A stretch of DNA of 64,000 nt from SKPT01 sp040905445 (GTDB taxonomy: Bacteria; Planctomycetota; Phycisphaerae; Phycisphaerales; Phycisphaeraceae), in NCBI GenBank assembly GCA_040905445.1, contig JBBDRN010000039.1:27359-91358 (forward strand). The letters run 5' to 3'. Positions 18,021 to 26,027 of this stretch are shown here, piece by piece. Under the pieces are notes generated by a model, which searched no databases, was not told the DNA's origin, and worked only from the letters and a program-made list of their open reading frames with translations. Position 1 is the stretch's first letter. Each line of letters starts with the position of its first letter. The position numbers and the translations under genes are program-made.

Positions 18021-18155
18021 GGAGCGACGCCTCCAGCCCACGCCAGGAGCGGCGCGGGCGGTACGGCAGTCTCCCCAATCCGGTCATGTCGGCCAAGGCT
18101 CATGTGCCACGCCGCCGCGCGGAGCGCGGCGGCGGGCGGGAGCGTTGCGGCCGCG

Positions 18156-18878
18156 TCAAACGCCCGCGAGGCGCTGGCGACGCCGGTACGCCGCGACCAC
18201 GCCGAGCGTGCCCAGCATCGCCAGGCCCGACCAGGCGGCGGCAGGCAGCGGGATGACCTCGCTCGAGTCGGGCGGGTTCTCGGTCGTCGCGTACTTGAAG
18301 CTGTCGTTGCCGTCCGCGTCCTGGACAAACAGCCCCACCCGCAGCGCGATCGGCAGCGCGTTCTTCACATCGTCCCAGTCCTGGCCAGCGGTCAGCTTGA
18401 GCAGGATCGCCAGCGAGTTATTCACCGTGATCCCGTTGTTGGGGCTCGTCGCGGTGAAGCCGAACGTCGTGGTGAACGGCGGCGTGAAGTCCTCCTGGCC
18501 CGGCAAATCCTCCGGCAGAGGCGGCGAGCTGCTGCCCTGGAACGCGACGCTGCCCGTGCCACTCAGCCCCGGCGTCGTGCCGAAATCGAACAGCCCGAGC
18601 GCCTCGTCATCGAAGTAGACGCCGACGATTCGCCCATCCGAGCTGAAATCGCCGGTGTGCTCGATGAGGAAGTGCACCCAATCCGCGCCATACGTGCCGG
18701 GGTCGTACGTGGCGGTCATGGCGAAGTTGGCGGAGAAGTCCGGCGGGGTGGGCTCGAGCTGCTCGAAGCCCCAACTGACGCTGTCCGCGTGGGCCTGCCC
18801 GGTCCCAAGAGCACCCACGAGAACGCAGACACCCAGCGCCGCGACAACCTTCGCCGACAAGTCGGTGAGACGATGCAT
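18156..18878 (-). CDS. secreted VPLPA-type sorting-signal protein
   Basis: 240 residues. The ATG follows GAGAAGGA. The signal peptide ends around GQAHA. The C-terminus is IPLPAAAWSGLAMLGTLG, a helix, then YRRRQR: this is the VPLPA/VPxxP variant of the exosortase signal, distinct from the PEP form in its neighbour. The body is a predicted beta-rich domain with many Asp, Gly and Thr and no known catalytic motif. It is divergent from the autotransporter gene. Confidence 0.8.
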   Translation of the reverse strand: MHRLTDLSAKVVAALGVCVLVGALGTGQAHADSVSWGFEQLEPTPPDFSANFAMTATYDPGTYGADWVHFLIEHTGDFSSDGRIVGVYFDDEALGLFDFGTTPGLSGTGSVAFQGSSSPPLPEDLPGQEDFTPPFTTTFGFTATSPNNGITVNNSLAILLKLTAGQDWDDVKNALPIALRVGLFVQDADGNDSFKYATTENPPDSSEVIPLPAAAWSGLAMLGTLGVVAAYRRRQRLAGV

Positions 18879-19207
18879 GATTTTCCTTCTCCCTCTGTAA
18901 CCTGCGGAAAGCGGCGGATGCGTCGGCAGGCGGCTCGCATGCGCGAAACCGTCCTACCGCAGCCCCAAGCCGGGACTCGCCCTCCTGGATCACCGTTCAG
19001 CATACCTCACAGCGGGGGCTGGTGACAATACCGAAAGGGGCTCGTGATTAATTTTTTTGCAACGCGCCGGGCGCACCCGAAGCGCGGCCGCGGGGGCGGA
19101 GGTGGAGGCGGCGGTTGCGCTGTGCGCCGCAGGCCGTTGCCGCGGCGACAACGGCGTCACAGCCGCGCCAGACAGGCTGAAGGGAGTCATCGGCTTGACG
19201 GGGCCAG

Positions 19208-19243
19208 ACGCTTCGATTGTAATCCACGCTTCGATTGTAATCC
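19208..19243. repeat. 18-bp perfect direct repeat
   Basis: ACGCTTCGATTGTAATCC occurs twice head-to-tail. On the minus strand each unit contains TACAAT, the same hexamer seen upstream of the polyprenyl synthase and glycosidase genes, so it might be a doubled promoter or regulator site for the minus-strand gene at 18878. Confidence 0.75.
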
Positions 19244-19280
19244 GGGGCATTCGGGTGAGCGGGGTCCCAGAAGGGGCCGA

Positions 19281-19315
19281 GCACCGCGCATCCTCCGCAG
19301 GGGGGTGCCTTTTTG
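19281..19315 (+). promoter_or_regulatory. terminator-like hairpin in autotransporter leader
   Basis: GCAC and CCTCC pair with GGGGG and GTGC around a GCA loop, followed by CTTTTTG; the site ends just before the AAGGAG ribosome-binding site of the gene at 19330. It could act as a leader attenuator or mark the end of an upstream transcript. Confidence 0.35.
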
Positions 19316-19329
19316 TGAAGGAGCCGGTA

Positions 19330-22300
19330 ATGACCGATTGGAAGACCGAGGCGGGCGATCCTTGTGCATGGCGTGTGTGGCTGGCGGGCGTGGTGATGGC
19401 GAGCCTCGCGATCCTCACCGTTCAACCGCTCCACGCCCAGCCCGCGCCGCCGCCGGTGCCGCCGGGCTCGCTTAACCCGGCGGACGGCCCGTTCAACCCG
19501 TTGGTTCCATTCTTTCCGGGTCTGCCGGACTGGCGGCTGCAGGGTAGTGAGTGGACCGGCGGCGACAACGCGCCTTGGTTCTCGCCCGGCAGTTGGGGGG
19601 CATGGGACCCCGCCGGCATGTTCATGTTCCCCCCCGGCCCTCCGCCGGAGGACCATGCGGCCGATCCCTTCCCCATCGGCGGCCGCGCCATCTTTGGTGA
19701 CCGCGGCAGCCCCGCCTCCCGCGTCGACGCCGCCTCGCCCGGTCAGGGCCACTGGGCGCTTTACGGCCTGTGGTTCGTCCCCGCGTACACCGAGGAGACC
19801 ATCGAGATCCCGGATCCCGACGACCCGCCCGACGGCGTCCTCGAAGTCGACATCCCCGTTCCCGACGGCTCCGGCGAATCCTACGACCTGCGAGGCAACG
19901 CCCTGTTCATCGGCGTCGAAGGCATCCAGAACGTCGGCGGCGCGGAGCAGACCATCCGCAACGACATCTGGCTCCACGACGACATCGTTATCAATGGCGG
20001 CGGCGGGCTGATGTTTCCGACCATGGGCGGCCGCATCGACACGTCCTTCGAGGACACCAAGGACCTCTGGCTGGCCGGCTGGGTCCACCTCGTCGGCCAC
20101 CAGATCGTCGGCGACGGCGACGTGATCATCGGCATGGGCGACCCGATCTTCGGCAACGCTTACTTCCACAACGAGCAACTGCACACCGGCCAGACCGTGC
20201 TCTTCAACGGCCGCGCCGCCCTCGGCCACGAACGATCGCTCGGCCAGCACGACACCGTCTGGGTCGCCGGCGGCGAGGCCGTCATCAACCGCATCTTCGG
20301 CATCTACGGCGAGGAGCTCGTGCTCGATTACAACTGGGACCTCGAAGCCCACCTGCACATCGGCACCGGCTTCCGCCCGGAGGATTTCAGCCTCGACCTC
20401 CTCTCGCCCGCCGTATTGGCCGAGATCACCCCCGAAATACCCGAAGCCGCCCTCGGCGGCCACATCGTCCTCAACGGCGACATCGACGTGCTCGACGACA
20501 ACTGGGGCATCGTCACCGAGGCCGGCGCCACCGCCGAAATCGCCGGCCGCGTCGACGCCGACGTCCACGCCTTCCTCCTGCGCAGCATGCCCGGCTCGGC
20601 GCTCACCGTCACCGGCACCATCGAAGGCACCGGCGGCACCGTCGAAGCCGTCGACGGCGGCATGCCCGACTGGACCGGCGTCAGTGTCGTCGCCGACGGC
20701 GGCGGACGCACCATCCTCGACAGCGCCAACATCTTCTTCGGCGACTTCCTGCTCCGCGACGGCGTGCTCGACCTCGAACACGCTCAGGCCTTCGGCAACG
20801 CCGAACGCGTCATCTTCGAGGACGAGGCCATGATCCGCGCCGGCATGCCCTTCGAAATCGACCAGGAGGTCGACTTCGCCGGCACCCTCATCGTCGGCAA
20901 CCGCCACCCGCTCACCTTCACCGGCCCGATCACCGTCCACATCCCCTCCGAGCTGCGCGTCCACTCCAACGCCCCGACCGTCATCGCCGCCGGTGCCGAT
21001 GTCACCCTCGACGACGACCTCACCGTCCGCGGCACGACCGACGTCCGCATCCGCAGCGACATCAGCGGCACGGGTGGCCTCATCAAACGCGACCCCAACA
21101 CCCTCTGGCTCTACGGCACCAACACGCATACCGGCCTCACCGAGGTGCTCGACGGCCGACTCGCGCTCGATGGCGACAGCGGCGCGTCGCTTGCCGGCGA
21201 CCTGCGGGTCCGCGGCGCATGGGTCCAGTTTCCCGCCGGCGCGATGATCGGCGGCGAGGTCACCCTCGAACGCGAAGGCCGGCTCATCGGTGCCGGCACG
21301 GTCGACAGTCTCGTCGTCCAGGACCGCGGCGAAGTCCGCCCCGGCACGCTCAGCCGCGACGACGAGTTCGTCAGCCTGATGGTCGACAACGACGCCGACT
21401 TCGAATGGAACAGCCGCACGTTCCTGCGCGTCGCCGGCAGCACCGACAGCGATCAGATCGTCGTGGGCGGCACCGCCACCCTCGACGAAGGCGCCCAGTT
21501 CCGCCTCGTGCCGGTCGGCACCAGCTTCATCCCCGACGGCGCCGAGTACACCCTGCTCAGCGCGGGCACCCTGGTTGACGGCGGCGGATTCGACCCCGAC
21601 GATGTCGGGCTCGCGACGGGGCGGCTGCTGCTGCGGTTCGAGGGCGCGTTTGAAGCCGACGAGTACATCGTCCGTGCCACGCGTCGTCCGTTCGCCAGCA
21701 GCGGGCGCGTCCAACGGGGCACGGACCTGGATTTCGCCCGGGCGCTCGACCGCCTCGTCGAGACCGGCAACGTCGGCCCGCTGGTCGCGGCGATCGACGC
21801 GGCCGCCACCGACATCCCCAGCTACAACCGCGCCCTTCGCCGCGAGAACCCGGTCGTCTACACCGGCGCGGTCGACTCGACGCTCCAGATGACCCGCGGG
21901 TTTCACAGCGAGATGCACACGCAGGCGCACACCGGCCGCCTCGGGCGGCAGTTCGCCAACCATGACCAGTTCGGGCCCGTCGTCGGCAACGACAACACCC
22001 CGCTCTATGCCCGGTCTTCCAGCAGCATGCCGCAGTTCGCCCAGGGCGACGGCTGGGGCAACGACTGGGGCGGCCGCACCTCGCGCTATGAGTACGGCGA
22101 CTACGGCGCCGACTACGCCGGCACGCGCGACTTCAACGAGATCGACAACCCGTTCAACGTCTGGGTGGCCGGCTTCGGCCAGATGGACCGTGTCGACTCG
22201 ACCAGCGACCGCATCGGCACCGACGCCGACACGGCCGGGTTCATGGTCGGCATGGACTACAGCCTCTCGCCGCAGGTGTTCATCGGCGTCACCGCCGGCT

Positions 22301-22971
22301 ACTCGACCACCAGCGTCGACTTCAACGAAGGCCGCGGCGACGGCGACGTCGACACCTTCCGCGTCGGGCCCTACATCGGCCTGGCGCACGGCAACTTCTT
22401 CCTCGACGCCTCCGCCACCTGGGGCCGCCACGAGAACGACTACACCCTCATCGGGATCAGCGGCCTGGAGTCGACCGCCGACTTCACCGCCGACGACGTG
22501 ACCGCGCATGTCAGCGGCGGCTACCGCCACCGCATGGACAACGGCCAGACCATGCTCATCCCCACCGCCGCCGTCACCTACACGCACTACATGCGCGACG
22601 GCTTCGAGGAGGATGGCGGCCTGGCCGCCAAGCGCTTCGACGAGCAAGATGTCGACTCCCTGGAGACCACCCTCGGCCTGCGGATCGAGCACCACGTCAT
22701 CACCGACGGGCCTCGGTTCGTCCCCAACGCCTTTCTCGGCTGGTCGCACGAGTTCATGGCCGACGACAACGACGTAACCTTCCAGTTCGTCGGCACGCCC
22801 GACTCGTTCACCATCGCCGGGCCCAGCCCCAACCGCAACGCCATCCGCGCCGGCGGCGGACTCAACGTGGTCATCTCCGACACCATGACCGGCTTCATCC
22901 AGTACGACGGCCGGTTCAGCTCCGACGAAACCACCCACGCACTGACCGGTGGGTTCGGCCTCCAGTTCTGA
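19330..22971 (+). CDS. autotransporter (type Va) with beta-helix passenger
   Basis: 1213 residues. The ATG has AAGGAG seven bases upstream. A signal peptide with an extended n-region (hydrophobic VWLAGVVMASLAILTV, cleavage near HAQPA) leads a passenger rich in short beta repeats (GGTVEAVDGG, GTGGLIKRDPNTLWLYG, the latter like the autotransporter-associated repeat). The last 290 or so residues form the beta-barrel (NPFNVWVAGFGQMDRV, FMVGMDYSLSPQVFIGVTAG, FLDASATWGRHEND) ending GGFGLQF. The terminal Phe is the BAM recognition signature. The passenger function is unknown. Confidence 0.92.
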   Translation: MTDWKTEAGDPCAWRVWLAGVVMASLAILTVQPLHAQPAPPPVPPGSLNPADGPFNPLVPFFPGLPDWRLQGSEWTGGDNAPWFSPGSWGAWDPAGMFMFPPGPPPEDHAADPFPIGGRAIFGDRGSPASRVDAASPGQGHWALYGLWFVPAYTEETIEIPDPDDPPDGVLEVDIPVPDGSGESYDLRGNALFIGVEGIQNVGGAEQTIRNDIWLHDDIVINGGGGLMFPTMGGRIDTSFEDTKDLWLAGWVHLVGHQIVGDGDVIIGMGDPIFGNAYFHNEQLHTGQTVLFNGRAALGHERSLGQHDTVWVAGGEAVINRIFGIYGEELVLDYNWDLEAHLHIGTGFRPEDFSLDLLSPAVLAEITPEIPEAALGGHIVLNGDIDVLDDNWGIVTEAGATAEIAGRVDADVHAFLLRSMPGSALTVTGTIEGTGGTVEAVDGGMPDWTGVSVVADGGGRTILDSANIFFGDFLLRDGVLDLEHAQAFGNAERVIFEDEAMIRAGMPFEIDQEVDFAGTLIVGNRHPLTFTGPITVHIPSELRVHSNAPTVIAAGADVTLDDDLTVRGTTDVRIRSDISGTGGLIKRDPNTLWLYGTNTHTGLTEVLDGRLALDGDSGASLAGDLRVRGAWVQFPAGAMIGGEVTLEREGRLIGAGTVDSLVVQDRGEVRPGTLSRDDEFVSLMVDNDADFEWNSRTFLRVAGSTDSDQIVVGGTATLDEGAQFRLVPVGTSFIPDGAEYTLLSAGTLVDGGGFDPDDVGLATGRLLLRFEGAFEADEYIVRATRRPFASSGRVQRGTDLDFARALDRLVETGNVGPLVAAIDAAATDIPSYNRALRRENPVVYTGAVDSTLQMTRGFHSEMHTQAHTGRLGRQFANHDQFGPVVGNDNTPLYARSSSSMPQFAQGDGWGNDWGGRTSRYEYGDYGADYAGTRDFNEIDNPFNVWVAGFGQMDRVDSTSDRIGTDADTAGFMVGMDYSLSPQVFIGVTAGYSTTSVDFNEGRGDGDVDTFRVGPYIGLAHGNFFLDASATWGRHENDYTLIGISGLESTADFTADDVTAHVSGGYRHRMDNGQTMLIPTAAVTYTHYMRDGFEEDGGLAAKRFDEQDVDSLETTLGLRIEHHVITDGPRFVPNAFLGWSHEFMADDNDVTFQFVGTPDSFTIAGPSPNRNAIRAGGGLNVVISDTMTGFIQYDGRFSSDETTHALTGGFGLQF

Positions 22972-22997
22972 CCCCGACCGCCCCAGCACCAGACAAA

Positions 22998-23034
22998 GCA
23001 GCCTCCGCCGGCCACGGCGGGGGCTGCTTTTTTT
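22998..23034 (+). terminator. strong Rho-independent terminator
   Basis: GCAGCCTCCGCCG pairs with CGGCGGGGGCTGC around GCCA, followed by seven T. It ends the autotransporter transcript 27 bp after its stop. Confidence 0.95.
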
Positions 23035-23139
23035 GTTTATCCGCGATTTCCGGAAACACAAAGTCATACGCATGGCGAAAAATCCGCAGGCGGATGGCTT
23101 GAGCGAGGCCTTCGGCTGGCCCTGATGGGTATGCGCTCT

Positions 23140-23271
23140 GATTTACCGCGAAGGGGCGAAGCAGGCGAAGGGCGCGAAACGAAGAAACAGCGAACGGAGT
23201 CGGCATCGCAACCCTTTCTCCAAGCTTGTTTGACCTTCGCAACTTCGCAGCCTTCGCGCCTTCGCGGTGAG
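23140..23271 (-). repeat. CCGCGAAG inverted-repeat element, divergent copy
   Basis: Arms built from GCGAAG words (ACCGCGAAGGGGCGAAGCAG and, inverted, GCCTTCGCGCCTTCGCGG) flank a spacer. Read on the minus strand, its CTGTTTCTTC-GCGCCCTTCGCCTGCTTCG part lines up with the right half of the copies at 23604 and 55747, so it is the same family in opposite orientation. Confidence 0.75.
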
Positions 23272-23345
23272 AACGTATCCCTTGAACGCTTACCCTCCGC
23301 CTGCGTTTTTTCTGCGCTGCGTATCAGTCGCGCCGAGCCTTGGTT

Positions 23346-23569
23346 GCAGCCCCCGCAGGGGGCGATGGGCATGTAGCCACGGGTGAAGCGGCTGGCCGGC
23401 CGCGGCAAGCCGCGCAACCCGTGGAGAACGTCAGCATTCGTCCCGCCCCGGCCGGGGGCGGAGGCAACTCCCGCTGCCCCTGCCGGGGCAGGCGGATTCT
23501 CCGTCGCCGCGTTCCACGGGTTTCGCTGCGCTGCACCCGTGGCTACATCCCGCAGCCCCTGCGGGGCTG
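23346..23569. repeat. 224-bp CCACGGGT inverted-repeat element
   Basis: The left arm (23346-23390) contains GCATGTAGCCACGGGTGAAG and the right arm (23522-23569) contains its complement CACCCGTGGCTACATCCCGC; both also carry CAGCCCCGCAGGGGC. Inside, further CCACGGGT/ACCCGTGG pairs at about 23412 and 23515 allow nested stems. No open frame in it has coding character. Confidence 0.8.
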
Positions 23570-23603
23570 AAGAGATGCCGTGGTCAAGGTCACGTACGAT
23601 CTT

Positions 23604-23714
23604 TGAATAACCGCGAAGCAGCGAAGAACGTGGAGGGCGCGAAGGGATGTGATTTGCGCAATTTCTGTTTCTTTCGCGCGCTTCGCCTGCTTCGCTTCTT
23701 CGCGGTTCAATGAT
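23604..23714 (+). repeat. CCGCGAAG inverted-repeat element, copy A
   Basis: 111 bp running from TGAATAACCGCGAAGCAGCG to CTTCGCGGTTCAATGAT. The arms are strings of GCGAAG words, inverted on the right; the centre is GATTTGCGCAATTTCTGTTT. The copy at 55747-55864 matches end to end, including the centre. Confidence 0.9.
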
Positions 23715-23744
23715 GAGTGCCGGTGCTCAGGGTGACGGGGGAAA

Positions 23745-23766
23745 GGTCCGCACAGCGGACCCTACG
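23745..23766. repeat. GGGTCCGC-type palindrome, copy 3
   Basis: GGTCCGCACAGCGGACCCTA, inverted relative to the copy at 5625, lies just beyond the stop of the thioredoxin-like gene. Confidence 0.75.
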
Positions 23767-23788
23767 TCCGACCCCGGCAGAGCCGGCT

Positions 23789-24262
23789 TCAAGGGCGGCC
23801 GCGATCGAGCCAGGCCAACAGGTCGTGGTCGCTGACGTACCCGATTGACCGGGCGATCGGCTCGCCGGCGGGCGTCACGATCAGCCGCGTCGGCATCGCC
23901 ATCACCTGGAACCGCTGGTTCAGCAGCGCCTCCTCCCGCCCCGGCTGCGTCATGTCGATCTTGACCGCCACGAACCCGGCCGCGATCGCGTCCGCCACGT
24001 CCGACCGCGAGTAGACGTGGCGGTTCATCTGCTGACACGGCGCGCACCATTCGGCGGTGAAGTTCACGAGCAGCGGCTTGCCCGTCTCCCTCGCCTCGGC
24101 CTGGGCACGCTCGAAGTCGTAGCTCCACCCGATCAGGTCCTGCCCCCCGCGGGCGGCCGAGACCGCCCAGATCACCGCCAGCGTTGCCGCGATCAGCAGC
24201 GTGCCGGCACCGAACCGGCTCCAGATCGAGTCCCGCGGCTGCTCGGCTTTTCCATCGCTCAT
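23789..24262 (-). CDS. membrane-anchored thioredoxin-like protein
   Basis: 157 residues. One N-terminal helix (about 18-37) anchors a thioredoxin fold in the periplasm. The redox pair is Cys73 and Cys76 in WCAPC, and the cis-Pro motif is MAMPTRLI. The YDFERAQAEARETGKPLLVNF start resembles the C-terminal domain of DsbD and related reductants, so disulfide reduction or cytochrome maturation is likely. It follows the protein kinase gene on the same strand, 157 bp apart. Confidence 0.85.
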   Translation of the reverse strand: MSDGKAEQPRDSIWSRFGAGTLLIAATLAVIWAVSAARGGQDLIGWSYDFERAQAEARETGKPLLVNFTAEWCAPCQQMNRHVYSRSDVADAIAAGFVAVKIDMTQPGREEALLNQRFQVMAMPTRLIVTPAGEPIARSIGYVSDHDLLAWLDRGRP

Positions 24263-24419
24263 CTACATCACTCCATAACCCCCCCCCGCCACGCCGCCAC
24301 GCCGCCACTGATCATGTAGACGCTGGTGCCGGGCCGGCGGTTCGCCGTTCTCCCGGCCGCGATCGCCACGGACCCCGCGGGGGAGCCGGCGTTGATATCG
24401 GTCACACCCCGCCCGGCGC

Positions 24420-25664
24420 TCAGCCGCTCGTGGCCAGCAGCGCCAGCAGCAGCCCCGCACTGACACCCCAGCCGACCACCGCCAACCAGAACAGCGGCTG
24501 GGCCGTCAGCGACTCGCCGCTGACCCGCACGAGCTGCGTCTCGCCGCTCGGGTTGCCCGTCTGCTCCAGCGCCGCCAGCGACGAGAGGTCGAACATCTTC
24601 CGGGCCTGCATCGGCGACTCCCCCTTCCAGACGGCCTGGAGGTCGTCCAGCAGGTCGTTGGCGGTGGCGTACCGCTGGTCCGGGTCCTTGGCCATGCACA
24701 CCTCGACGATCTCCGAGATGCCCGTCGACAGCGCCGGGTTGATGTGGTCCGGCGGGACAAGCTCCGCCCGCAGGTGCTTGTGCATGACCGCCGACGGGTT
24801 GGCCCCCTCGAAGGGCACCTGCCCGGTGATCATGTGATACAGCGTCGCGCCGAGGCTGTAGATGTCCGCCCGGGCGTCGACGTGCACCTCACCGCGGATC
24901 TGCTCCGGCGAGATGTAGTAGGGCGTGCCGAACGCCTTGCCCTGCTCGGCCTCGGCGGCCTCGCGGTCCGACACCGCCCGCGCCAGGCCCATGTCCGCCA
25001 GCTTCGCCTGCCCCTCCCTCGTCATCATGATGTTCTTGGGCTTGACGTCACGGTGGATGAACCCCGCCTCGTGGGCGTGCGCCAGCGCGCCGGTGATCTG
25101 GATGATCAGCCGCAGCGCCTCCTTCTCCGGGTAGGGCCCGTTCTCCGTGATGTCGTCGAAGGCCGTCCGCCCCTCCACATACTCCATGACGAAGTAGTGG
25201 AACTCCCCCGCCTTGCCCACGTCGATCGCCTGGACGATGTGCGGGTGGTTGAGCTTGGCGGCCGCCTTGCCCTCGGCGTAAAAGCGGTCGACGAACTGCG
25301 GGTTGTTCGTGTGCTTGCGCGGCAGGATCTTGATCGCCACCCACCGGTCGAGGCTCAGTTGCTTGGCCTTGTAGACCGTCGCCATCGCGCCGCTGCCGAG
25401 CTTCTGGACGATCGCGTAGCCGGGGATCTGCTGCTCGGCGCGCTGGCTGTCCATCTCCGGGCGCAGGCGCTGAACCTGCTTGCGCGTGACGATGCCCTCG
25501 GCGATGAGCAGCTCGGCGAGGCTCTGCTGGTTCGGGTCCGACTCGCCGCTCTGCCGCCGCCGCAGCGCCAGGCAGCGCTGGACGTCCTCCGACGTCGCCA
25601 GGCCCTTGTCCACGACAAGACGGCCCAGGGCCGAGTCCAGGCTGGATTGGATCGTTTCTGCCAT
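24420..25664 (-). CDS. Hanks-type Ser/Thr protein kinase
   Basis: 414 residues. The N-terminal 75 residues form two repeats (LGRLVVDKGLATSEDVQRCL and LAELLIAEGIVTRKQVQRL) like the MshEN/GspE N-terminal helical fold. The kinase domain has the Gly loop GSGAMATVY, Lys112, Glu131, catalytic HRDVKPKN (205-212; Asp206, Asn211), Asp224 in DMG replacing DFG, and SPE (252-254). A single C-terminal helix (about 393-411) leaves almost nothing outside the cytoplasm, so it is not a classical sensor-domain kinase. All catalytic residues are present, so activity is expected. Confidence 0.93.
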   Translation of the reverse strand: MAETIQSSLDSALGRLVVDKGLATSEDVQRCLALRRRQSGESDPNQQSLAELLIAEGIVTRKQVQRLRPEMDSQRAEQQIPGYAIVQKLGSGAMATVYKAKQLSLDRWVAIKILPRKHTNNPQFVDRFYAEGKAAAKLNHPHIVQAIDVGKAGEFHYFVMEYVEGRTAFDDITENGPYPEKEALRLIIQITGALAHAHEAGFIHRDVKPKNIMMTREGQAKLADMGLARAVSDREAAEAEQGKAFGTPYYISPEQIRGEVHVDARADIYSLGATLYHMITGQVPFEGANPSAVMHKHLRAELVPPDHINPALSTGISEIVEVCMAKDPDQRYATANDLLDDLQAVWKGESPMQARKMFDLSSLAALEQTGNPSGETQLVRVSGESLTAQPLFWLAVVGWGVSAGLLLALLATSG

Positions 25665-25680
25665 CAGGAACCCGCATAGC

Positions 25681-25710
25681 GAAGCCCACGGATCCTCATC
25701 CGTGGGCTTT
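25681..25710. repeat. GAAGCCCACGGAT hairpin
   Basis: AAGCCCACGGAT and ATCCGTGGGCTT pair perfectly around a CCTC loop, 17 bp upstream of the kinase start. The stem core equals that of the terminator at 2080-2109. Confidence 0.85.
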
Positions 25711-25885
25711 CAAGCCAGCGGCCGCACGGCGGCGGTCCGCTCGCACCCGTCGCCGGCCCGAGCCGGGGACGGTAGACCCCCTTCCCCGGGCTGTCAACCG
25801 GTATTGTTCTCTGCCTGCCGCGCTGCGGCAAGTCTTCGCACCTGCCATTGCTACGCCCGTGCCCCGTCTGCGGATCGCCCCGACA

Positions 25886-25906
25886 CCCACGGATGCAATC
25901 CGCGGG
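25886..25906. repeat. CCCACGGAT hairpin, degenerate copy
   Basis: CCCACGGAT pairs with ATCCGCGGG (one mismatch) around GCA. It is the third member of the family in this window. Confidence 0.65.
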
Positions 25907-25961
25907 CTTGCCCGCCACCGCCATGACCCCCGCCATCCCCGCCGACACGCCCGCCGCGATC

Positions 25962-25991
25962 CTGACACGCCGCGGCGCAGGTCGATACAAT
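25962..25991 (+). promoter_or_regulatory. candidate sigma-70 promoter of the polyprenyl synthase gene
   Basis: CTGACA, an 18-bp spacer and TACAAT stand 37 bp before the start codon. Assigned by eye. Confidence 0.4.
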
Positions 25992-26027
25992 CCCGGCTTC
26001 GCAACCCTCTGGGCAAGGTCTCCCTCT

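Larger units (their letters stand above)
18879..19329. other. 451-bp divergent promoter region
   Basis: No gene is seen. It separates two secreted-protein genes transcribed outward. It holds an AATTTTTTTG run near 19051, a GC-rich direct-repeat tract (GGAGGTGGAGGCGGCGG) near 19097, the 18-bp direct repeat at 19208, and a terminator-like hairpin at 19281. Confidence 0.5.
23035..23788. other. 754-bp gene-free block of inverted-repeat elements
   Basis: No credible gene is present. Four repeat elements listed separately fill it almost completely. In addition GAAAAATCCGCAGGCGGATG (from 23079) reappears inverted and altered near 23292-23315, so an AAAAA-CGCAGGCGGA pair brackets the first element. 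Confidence 0.75.
25665..26027. other. 363-bp divergent promoter region
   Basis: No gene is seen. It lies between the outward-facing kinase and polyprenyl synthase genes and contains two CCCACGGA hairpins and a candidate promoter for the plus-strand gene. Confidence 0.55.

Noticed and set aside
19048..23073. A 1341-codon open frame antisense to the autotransporter
   Set aside because: High GC removes stop codons in the opposite frame; composition is Val/Gly/Asp-rich shadow sequence with no family motif, while the plus strand has signal peptide and barrel.
23340..23610. Short plus-strand frames in the repeat block
   Set aside because: Their text is entirely inverted-repeat DNA (CCACGGGT arms), not coding sequence.
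24268..24425. A rhodanese-like ending (SGGVAAWRGG) on the minus strand
   Set aside because: Comes from a GCCACGCCGCCAC tandem and lacks the rest of a rhodanese domain and its catalytic Cys.
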